Shown here: piece by piece, positions 56,216-64,000 of the stretch
Numbering within the stretch: position 1 is the stretch's first letter
How the letters are laid out: every line of letters starts with the position of its first letter
Source: Avena insularis
Lineage: Eukaryota > Streptophyta > Magnoliopsida > Poales > Poaceae
Direction of reading: 5' to 3'
NCBI GenBank assembly: GCA_023614405.1
Contig: CM042694.1
Span: 93,789,285 to 93,853,284, forward strand
Length of the DNA: 64,000 nt
Made by a program: the position numbers and the translations under genes
Notes under the pieces: model-generated
Told to the model about the DNA's origin: nothing
Seen by the model: the letters and a program-made list of their open reading frames with translations, nothing else
Database searches by the model: none

Positions 56216-57764
56216 AGAACTCTGAATTTTTCGATTGAATCAGCCACACACCAAATGCTCCCAGGTTCAGGACCTCTATTTATGTTCGTTCACTAGATAG
56301 AAAACTATGAACAAGCCGGAGCTTGTCTTACGGAAACAAACATACCATAGCAAAACAATATCAGACATAAACTTCAAGCTAGCATCTGTAACTTTGGTGA
56401 AGCAGGACGGACCATCACGATGAAATGGGATCTACTTGATAAGATCACATATTAACTTTTCCTTATATGAATAAGCTAGCACCCAAACATCAGCAACTAT
56501 CAGTGTAGAAAATACAATGCTCTTAAGAAAAAGCTCCAGTAAAAAAACAAAGGCACTGATAATAATGGCAAATCCCAAAAGACCAAGGAGTTATAGTGAG
56601 AAACTTATTTCTATAAGCATGTAATAAATCTAATTGCTTTGTCTTTGAGTAATCTGGTTACTTGTTTGAGTGAGAAAAGTGTACAACAAAGAGACTTCAT
56701 ATGTTAACTCATGTATAGATAATAATACATTACAAATTCAGAGTCCTTCAATCACTAAGGCAACATGCATGAATATAGGCCATGTGCAAGTGGATGTACA
56801 TGTATCACACGAAGACTTAAAGCTAGAGGTAAATTGAATACAATAAAACTCTACATAATATGGCTATGTAGTGACAGTTAAGTGAGAAGCTTTGTGTCAT
56901 GTACTGCTAGATTATTCGTCGGATCAGAGCTACAATAAGGATCAACTACACTTAAATGTTTAAAACAATGTTTAGAGCAACAAATGAGAACTGAATAGCT
57001 ATTAAGCATAGAGATTAAAATAGCCATGAGAACAAAAGCCAAGTATTTCTGCACTATGATACATCTATGGATTTTTTTTATTTTCTAGGACCAAGTAAAG
57101 CCAAGTGTTGTTCTTTTCTAGAAAATTTCCAATTAGATTCATGCTAGAACTGGACAAGTCATCTCAATTCTACAATGAGTACTAGTTGTTCTACCACACA
57201 ATTGTTCTTATCAGATTGAGAGGAAAATGAGTAAAATACATATTATTTGACACCCACCTCCTTCCTAGCCATGTAGCATTAACACCTGACTTATATAATA
57301 TATAGCCTTCCAAGAATCACAGGTCAGCATGTCCTTGTAACAAGCAAAAATACCTAGTCCACCAACTTGTTTAACAATAAAGGGAAGTAGATAAAAGTAT
57401 TCTACCGATTCCTGTTTTATTTAACAATAGAAGAATGCCGACTTATTATGGTAAACTACACCACTTTCACTAATAACCAAAGGAAATCAATAATTGCGTG
57501 GTTGATTCAATAAAAAATCATAGTCCTTCAATCACTAAGGCATCAATCAAATATATATATTGAACCCAATTGCAGCACCAGGACAGGGATTTTTGCAACT
57601 TTCAGATTAGTACATTAGAACTGCACTACCATAGGAAAATAAAGAACTGAAAGTAATCAAACAAACATAGATAAAATCAATTGCAGATCAACACGACAGG
57701 ATTTCAAGCAATTTCCAAATTTCCACTTACTGATTCATTCAAAGGTAGATTGAGTTCCAACACA
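56216..57764. other. Probable intron or spacer of ORF2, no gene
   Basis: AT-rich, no frame of note. AGTCCTTCAATCACTAAGGC occurs at 56742 and 57521. Confidence 0.4.
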
Positions 57765-58140
57765 TCAGATCCTAATCCAATGATAGGAAGGGGATTGCAT
57801 CTTGAAACAACCACTCATAGAGAGGGTAAAAGAAGAGAGAGGGAGTAGTGATGTTCTAATACCTTTAGATGGGGAGGTGGTCGTCGACAAGGTGGCGGCG
57901 GTGCTCCTACTACGGGACTGGCGCGGGACTGGCCTCCTCCTCCTAGGTTGCACGTGGGACTGGCCTCCTCCTAGGTCGTGCATAGGACGGGCTCCGGCGG
58001 TGGTGGCAGGTGGCTTCCCTTCTCCTCCTGAAGCGTGGCGATAGCTGGCTCCCTCCCCCATACGCACTGGTGGAAAGAGCTAGGGTTGCACGGGCGAGAG
58101 AAATTTGGGGAAGAAAGGATGAAAGGAAGGGGGTTAGGGA
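57765..58140 (-). other. GC-rich leader region of ORF2
   Basis: Minus-strand Arg/Ser/Pro-rich open frames and CCTAGGAGGAGG-type repeats. Its position between the subterminal-like repeats and ORF2 fits an untranslated first exon. Confidence 0.35.
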
Positions 58141-58165
58141 GGCCGAACCATCCATTATTTGGCTA

Positions 58166-58252
58166 AGTGTGAAAATTCGGTGGCACATTTCTACCATATG
58201 CGCCACTGAATTTCCAACTTCTATGGCACATTCCTAAGATATGCGCCACAGA
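58166..58252. repeat. Subterminal-like repeats, internal cluster
   Basis: GGTGGCACATTTCTACCATA/TGCGCCACTGAA and TATGGCACATTCCTAAGATA/TGCGCCACAGAA, the same type as near 62 kb but 3.9 kb inside the element. Confidence 0.75.
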
Positions 58253-58309
58253 ATCTTTGCACTTAGTCCAAAGGAACGCCACATTGTAGTTTGACATGAA
58301 ACACACACA

Positions 58310-58387
58310 TAGCCTAGTGGTCTTCCTTGACAACTTTAAACCTGGGGCAACTAGGTTCGAATCCTGGCTGTCTCATACCTTTTTTTT
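58310..58387 (+). ncRNA. tRNA-like Pol III unit (SINE or tRNA relic)
   Basis: Box A-like TAGCCTAGTGGT (58310-58321), a perfect box B GGTTCGAATCC (58354-58364) 33 bases on, and a T8 run at 58380-58387 as terminator. The T arm CTAGG-TTCGAAT-CCTGG folds. The acceptor stem does not pair well, so a working tRNA is unlikely. A tRNA-derived SINE head or a tRNA relic fits. It lies just past the TNP2 stop, opposite in direction. Confidence 0.55.
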
Positions 58388-58577
58388 CCTTATTTAAAAA
58401 ATATTTTTAATTATGTTACAAATATATTTAAAGCAAGAACATACACATGCATATTTATTCAAAAAAACATCCTCGAATCATATATATATATGCTTGTCAC
58501 ACACATGCATATTTGTATACCCACACTAATATCATGATATATGTTTTAGTCTAACTAATATATTTGCGAGCACGTCG

Positions 58578-61056
58578 TCATGTGATGTATCGGTTTCGAG
58601 CTAGTCTCTCTTCACAATCTTCTTGCCCTTTTTCGTCGCGCCCGTGCACCTTGAGATTTCTTCTCATGAATGGACAACCTTTAGTAGGTAGGGTGGTCTT
58701 CCTTCTTACTGTTGTAGTAGTAGGCATGTCGAAGTGCTTGTTGAATTCCTCTTCGATCTTTAGATCATCGTTCTTATTGAAGTCTTGCTTGTTGGCGTCT
58801 CCTTCCATTATGATGATGCTCCTCTTGCCCCTCCTCACTACAACATGGTTGGGCTTTGACGGGTCGGTAATAAAAAAGCATTGATCAACTTGGCTAGCGA
58901 GTACCCATGGCTCATTTTTCATAGAGGCGTTCTTCACTGATTTGGCATCGGGTATAACCATGGTGGTGAAATACCGGCCTTCCTTTTCCATGTTCTTGGC
59001 CCATCTAACACGAAACATCAGTACCATCTCCCCACAGTAGTCGAGCTCCCATATATCCTCGATCCTTCCGTAGAATCTTTCCATGATAGTAGTCTCGTTA
59101 TTGGTGAAGGATAACATAGTTAATCCTGAGTTTTGATATTCGCTATTCCTGTCCTTTTCCTCGATGTAGAATCTGTAATCGTTTATGCCGTATGACTGAT
59201 AGGTCCTTAGGTTGTGCGATGGGCCCTGTGACAAGGAGAATATGAGTTTTTTATCTTTCGTAAAAGGTGTCTGCGGGGGATTGTCCAGCAGCCTTTTCTT
59301 GAACCAACTCGTGAAGCTGGAGTTGTGCTCTCTGGTTACGTCTCCCTTCTTCCCCAGCCAGCCTAGGTCGACGTACTCCTGCTCGATTAAGCTTTTGTGC
59401 TCTTCCATCCAAGGGCCAACCAATTCAATGTGTTGTAGCGTGACTCGGTGTGCCCTGTCAAAGTCTGCGCATTGACCAACAATGCTAGCATGTAGTGAGC
59501 GGTAGCCCTCGCGGTGACCAAATCCAGCAAGCCTGGCGAGGTGCTTCTTGGTGGGTATTCCAACATCCTCATTCTTGGTGGTTAGATAATTCTGGTAGAA
59601 AGAGATGCACTCATAGATCAGAAAACCCTTGGCTATGCTTCCATACGGATGAGGCTTGTTGCAAACGAATCCTTTGTTGACATCGTTTAGCCTTTCAAAC
59701 AGCATCATGTTGTGCAGGAATGTCGGCCTGAGCTGGATGATGTCATCCACGACATGGACAAGAAGACGCACCATGATGCCGAAGAATGCGGGCGGAAGTA
59801 AATCTTGAGCTCACATAGTATCACCATGATCTCTTCATGTAGCCGGTCGAGCTGCTTCATGCCGATCGACTTCTTAGAGATGACGTTGAAAAAGTTGCAG
59901 AGGCTAAACAACGTCTCATGCACATGCTCGTCCATTATCCCTCGGATCGCAATGGGAAGTATCTACGTCATAAGCATGTGACAGTAATGAGACTTCATAC
60001 CCAGCCTGACGTTCCTTGCATCGCCCCCAAACTCTTCTAAATTGATGTCCAATGCATTCCACATGCTAGCATCTGAAGAGTGTGTCAGGATCTTGCCCTT
60101 CTCCGGATCATCTTCGGGTTTCTCCCTTTCCACATGCCATTGCATGAGATTTGCTTCCTTAGGATCTACAAAATATCATTGTAGACATGGGTGATAGGAA
60201 AGTACCATACCACTTTTAAAGGAACTTTCTTGTTCCCTCTCTTGTACCATCATTGGCCGCACACCGGGCACGTGGTTATCTCCGCGTACTCATTCTGATA
60301 AAGTGCACAATCATTGATGTAGGTGTGGTATTTAACGTGTGGTAGGTCGAGAGGGCACACGGTTTTCTTGGACTCCTCGATACTTGTTGGCAATGTGTTC
60401 CCTTTAGGAAGTCGATCATGCCAGAATTCCATGTTCGAGTTGAAGCTCACATCGGTCCATTTGTGTTCCACCTTCATCTCCAGAGCCTTGAGCATTACAC
60501 TCAATCGTGTATCCTCAGGGCGACACCAAGGATACAATGGAGTCACCCCGTCTATCTCCATTTGCGCCAGCTTGGCTTTCTCTCTGGCTGCAGCTTTGGC
60601 GTTGCTTGTCTCCTTGAGGAGCAGTTCTTGAACATGAGGGTCCTACATGGCCGAAATTAGCAGTGTCTGGGTGTTCACGTATTCTCCTTCTTCATGATGA
60701 TCATGCCCATTGGCATCTCCTTCTTCATGATCATCATGTCCACCGGCATCTCCTTCTTCATGATGATCATGTCCGCCGGCATCTCCTTCGTCATGATGAT
60801 CATGCCCGGGAGACTCTTCGTCTTCTCGCCTGCCCACGTCTACATGACCACCATTTGTTGTCGGCGCCTCATTGAAGTCACGCATGAAACCATGGAGCAG
60901 GTGACCCTCCAATTTTCTAGAATCAGGGTCGATCTAGCGCTGGAGTTTGCATGTTCGACATGGACATCTTATTTGGGTCTTGTTGTTCTGAATCATGTCC
61001 GTCTTCACGTCTTTCTTATACCTAGCAACTCGACCTTCGCTCATCGTGACGACCAT
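58578..61056 (-). pseudogene. CACTA TNP2 transposase, core deleted
   Basis: Starts after an acceptor CACTCAG near 61062 with a shortened transposase-associated domain (RCPCRTCKLQR). Then a stop, a His/Asp/Glu repeat (60683-60814), and PLYPWCRPEDTRLSVMLKAL, NMEFWHDRLPKGNTLPTSIE and TTCPVCGQ. After MQWHVEREKPEDDPEKGKIL the frame joins GGDARNVRLG directly to MKSHYCHMLMT. In the family these are about 300 residues apart, so the DDE core is gone. DUF4218 (HVHETLFSLCNFFNVISKKS) and DUF4216 (EDIWELDYCGEMVLMFRVRW) follow in the 398-codon frame 59774-58578. Further stops at about 59978 and a frameshift near 59770. Not functional. Confidence 0.85.
60683..60814. repeat. Coding minisatellite, 33-bp unit
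   Basis: Four units of TTCTCCTTCTTCATGATGAT plus 13 more bases, giving a repeated GHDHHEEGDAG peptide on the minus strand inside TNP2. Confidence 0.85.
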
Positions 61057-61119
61057 GCTTGCCTGAGTGGTCACAAGAGAGAGTATGTTAGAACCACACC
61101 ATATGCACACACACATGCA

Positions 61120-61210
61120 TGGTCGCCGAAAAAATTCGGCATGATCTTTCCTAAAAGTAGGACATATGGGTAGTGAAAAATTTGCCGAAATGGAAATGAA
61201 TCAACATTTT
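61120..61210. repeat. Conserved leader block before TNP2
   Basis: GCCGAAAAAATTCGGC (61125-61140), a 6-bp-arm palindrome, followed by sequence like 55795-55900. It lies in the probable first intron of TNP2. Confidence 0.6.
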
Positions 61211-61727
61211 GGCAAACATCCATGCACCACACTGGGCAACAACAAGCAACAAAAAAAACTTCTTCCCATGCAAACATTAATGCACCACACAAGCTTCATG
61301 TATAAACATCGTCTCGCCATCGCACACCGCCCTCATGACAAGCTTCTCCTACAAAACATGCATATTCATGGCCAACTACTCACCTAGTAGATTCAATACC
61401 GAGACGAGAACGCGATGAGAGTGTATAGACAAATAGATCTACAAGTTGGTGGAGAGGAAATTAGTGGACAAATAGAGATATGGGAGAGAAAAGTAAGTGT
61501 GTTTTAGATCTACCAGTTGGAGAGAGGCTTCCTCTTACCCATCTATGAACTAAAGTAGGTTTAAGTACAAAAATATTGAGAAAAGTATGGGCAAAATGGG
61601 GTGGGAGGGAGGAGGAAAACAAGCTGGGTGTGGAGGTGGGGGAGAAGGGATGTGAAATGGGTGGTCGTAGATAGAGGGATGCAAACTGCCACCTTTTTAT
61701 ACATAGATCTAAATGCGCCTTTCTGTG
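61211..61727 (-). other. Leader region of TNP2, no gene
   Basis: Probable 5' untranslated exon and intron on the minus strand. Open frames 61461-61776 are Pro/Ser/Phe-rich and unsupported. Confidence 0.35.
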
Positions 61728-62115
61728 GCGCATATAGTAGATATGCGGCACATAAGTTCACATTTTTGTGGCACATATGACTATATGCGCCACAGAATAA
61801 GGGGCAGCACTTTCTGCGGTGGGACCTACGTTAACTTTATGTGGAGCATATGGAAATATGCACCACAGAAAACAAACAATTATGTGATGCATATTTCCAT
61901 ATGCGCCATAGAAATTTGGTCAGCCAAATTCTATGGTGGGTTCATATGCGCCACATAGAAAGTTGGTCGCCCAACCCTGGTGATGGGTCCCACCTTATTT
62001 CTGTGGCACATGGTTTTCTCTATGCGCCATAGAATCATGAAGTTTCTATGGCACATGGCCTGGCGTGTGGAACTAGATTTCTTTTGTGTCGCATGGTCTG
62101 GAATATGCGCCACAG
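61728..62115. repeat. CACTA subterminal repeats
   Basis: At least seven partial copies of TCTGTGGCACATATG and its complement TATGCGCCACAGAA in both orientations. These are the usual transposase-binding sites next to CACTA ends. Confidence 0.85.
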
Positions 62116-62137
62116 AATAGCCGTCTACCTATAGCTA

Positions 62138-62151
62138 TTTTCCTAGTAGTG
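62138..62151 (-). repeat. CACTA terminal inverted repeat (5' end)
   Basis: TTTTCCTAGTAGTG; minus strand CACTACTAGGAAAA. The 3-bp flank is GTA. Confidence 0.8.
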
Positions 62152-62542
62152 GTAACGACGTCGCCATCACAGCGAAGCCCCCATAACTAAGCAGACGGGC
62201 ACGCAACATGGGATTTCCTCTCTTGGACGTCTAGCGTGTGGCCACTCCTGCCCTGCATCGCCAGAGGGTGGACCGAGCACAACCCCTAGGCTCACCATCA
62301 ATGTCCGCGGGTGCGCTTACCCTCGTGGCGTGGGAGAGATCATGCCATTGCAGAAAAATGGACACCCGACAAAATTTTCCGTGCACCCAAACTGGTCTCA
62401 ATTCAAAGATCGTAAAGTTGGCTCAGGCCTCTAATCAATAATACAACCGAAATCAAAATTGCCGCAGTTGGGAAGCAAAAAATATCAACAATGCCGGAAT
62501 TCTCCAATTCCTCTGTCCGTACATGTGCCTATGCATAACCTG
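62152..62542 (-). other. Leader of a minus-strand copia element
   Basis: Between the CACTA end and the primer site. Minus-strand leader of the copia element whose LTR starts at 62556. No gene. Confidence 0.55.
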
Positions 62543-62554
62543 GCTCTGGTACCA
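62543..62554 (-). other. Primer-binding site, copia type
   Basis: Minus-strand TGGTACCAGAGC, one base different from TGGTATCAGAGC, one base inside the LTR end. Confidence 0.8.
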
Positions 62555-62555
62555 C

Positions 62556-64000
62556 TGTTGGGAAACGCATGGCACAAAATAAAAAAATTCTAGCACATAA
62601 ACTGGATAAAGTTATGCGGGAAGGGAGGCAATGGAACATATCCTCGAAGATAGAACTAGCGGAAGTTTGTCGATGACAAGCTTGATGAAGATGATCATCG
62701 ATCCCCGCAACGAGACTTATCAAGTCGCGAGGAGATGTATCATCCCACGAACAGATCCACGATCAAGTACTCCACATGTCACACTTCCACCAGAGTATCC
62801 ACCCGTACAAGATCAATAGCATCGCATCGACTTGCGATCAAGCACACACGATGCGATGCGGGAACGTGTTGATGAAGATCCGGTAGGGTTTCCACAGTAC
62901 CTTATAGATTAGACATAAATAGAGGTAGAACTCAGACAACCCTCTAGGAATGTTGATGAAGATCTCCGCATGATGATGATGATGACAATGTGAGGAGAAG
63001 GAGCTCGGCGAGGCGACTCCGGAGGTGGCCAGCTACAGGCGATGGCCAGTGGCGGCTTGGTTGTGGAAGTGGTTTGGGCACGGGGCATGGTTTCCCACCT
63101 CTGCCTCGCGCGTGTCCCTAGTGTACCCATGTGGACCCTTCGTCCCATGGGACCCACTAGGTGTTTTATTCATAATAAATATAAATGAATTTTCCAGAAA
63201 AAAATCCAAAAACTTTTGAATTTATTCTGAATCATTTCGACACCTCGTTATAGTGTCTAGAACCATTCTGCACACTCTCGGTGATACTCTGGACACTTTC
63301 GTATTCTGATACTTTCTGAAACGTCCTTTCAGAAATAGTTCATCTATAAAATCTAGAAATTGCACTCATCGTTCTTAATGCTATTGAACTCTTAATTGTG
63401 TGAACCTGTGGGTTCGGATATATGCGAACATTTTCGAAACACATTTCGACACAATGATTACTAGTGGTACCTTGATGCACATAGTAACCCCACACATAAT
63501 CACAAAAATGTTTTATCATGTGAACAGTTGTATTAATTCGATACACATCATATTGCTTCTCAATACTTTACATAGCCTAGGGTGAAACTCTAAGTTATCC
63601 TTGTTACCCGGTGTGCACTCTTTACTCATTAGCATAATGTTCAGGTGATCAACTACTTGATCACATGTCTGGTCAGACAATGACGAACATCATAATACAT
63701 GAGTGGGTCCAGAGTGTATCTCTCCATCGTCAGGAGTAGCAATTTCTACAAGTACACCATATCAACATTGGCATACCATCCGACAAGAGCAAAGACCGAC
63801 TTTATGATCACCTTGCCACGAATCAACGTTTGAAGGTCTTTGTCACTTCCATATTGTATCCAAGTTAATATGTGTCTTGTGGTATAACATCTTTCACTAA
63901 TGGTAATACTTATTTATTGAGAAACTACCAATAATAATATTGATGATGCATTTCACGGTATATCATATTGGTACTATCCATCATTGTTGTTCTCTCCACA
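62556..64000 (-). mobile_element. Partial 5' LTR of a copia element
   Basis: Plus strand starts TGTTGGGAAACGC, so on the minus strand the LTR ends ...CCCAACA next to the primer site. At least 1445 bp lies in the window and its start is beyond 64000. No open frame of note. It is a different family from the Angela-like pair at the left. Confidence 0.75.

Larger units (their letters stand above)
54006..62151 (-). mobile_element. Decayed CACTA (En/Spm) element, left end missing
   Basis: The right end TTTTCCTAGTAGTG at 62138-62151 is the complement of a CACTACTAGGAAAA terminus. Subterminal TATGCGCCACAGA repeats lie inside it. On the minus strand follow a TNP2 pseudogene (61056-58578), a tRNA-like unit, a second cluster of subterminal-like repeats (58166-58252) and ORF2 (55716-54006), cut by the LTR at 54005. 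The second repeat cluster leaves open whether this is one element or two fused ones. Confidence 0.8.

Noticed and set aside
58300..58390. A functional tRNA gene
   Set aside because: Box A is imperfect, and the bases before it do not pair with those after the T arm to form an acceptor stem. Kept only as a tRNA-like unit.
1..64000. CRISPR arrays, bacterial operons, phage or plasmid genes, rRNA genes
   Set aside because: None seen. The short tandem repeats have no spacer pattern, and the window is plant repeat DNA.

Overview
This window looks like intergenic, repeat-packed chromatin from a large grass genome. A Pooideae grass (wheat, barley or oat kind) fits best. The evidence is Angela-type copia LTRs beginning TGTTGGAAATATGCCCTAGAG, gypsy elements with the TGGCGCCGTTGCC-type primer site, a Stowaway MITE, PIF/Harbinger elements, a CACTA element with TATGCGCCACAGA subterminal repeats, and no bacterial-style gene packing. 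I find no gene I would call intact and functional. Every recognisable protein family member is a transposon protein or a broken gene copy.

Layout. 1-15003: two related Angela-like copia elements, one nested in the other. The inner copy (1019-9146) is complete, with LTRs of 1789 and 1791 bp and a perfect ACTGG target duplication. The outer copy starts left of the window and ends at 15003. Both interiors hold only a gag-like frame and about 2.7 kb of non-coding AT-rich DNA, with no protease, integrase or reverse transcriptase, so they are non-autonomous gag-only elements. 15004-32929: low-gene DNA with GC-rich islands holding short exon-like frames, mostly on the minus strand. One is a fragment of a GT43 glycosyltransferase. 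A Helitron-like 5' end at 15998 suggests a gene-fragment-capturing Helitron, but I did not find its 3' end. 32930-35298: a Harbinger-type element carrying a grass repetitive ORF.

35442-49021: a tandem duplication. Each copy carries a two-exon gene for an AT-hook plus B3-domain protein between Harbinger-like terminal repeats, followed by a second Harbinger element (37958-40024, with a transposase pseudogene). The two B3 copies are broken by different mutations. The second copy is split by a coding-free gypsy-type LTR element (42824-48637, target duplication TCGCG) and cut off by another LTR fragment at 49022. 49022-54005: remains of a minus-strand LTR element with an acidic CCHC-bearing protein, plus an array of hairpin repeats. 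54006-62151: a decayed CACTA element on the minus strand with a TNP2 transposase that has lost its catalytic core, a second-gene (ORF2) remnant, and a tRNA-like Pol III unit. 62152-64000: leader, primer site and partial 5' LTR of a minus-strand copia element that runs off the window.

Order of events that the sequence supports: the outer Angela-like element came before the inner one. The Harbinger insertion at 37958 came before the tandem duplication. The coding-free LTR element and the LTR at 49022 entered after the duplication. The LTR ending at 54005 interrupts the CACTA ORF2.
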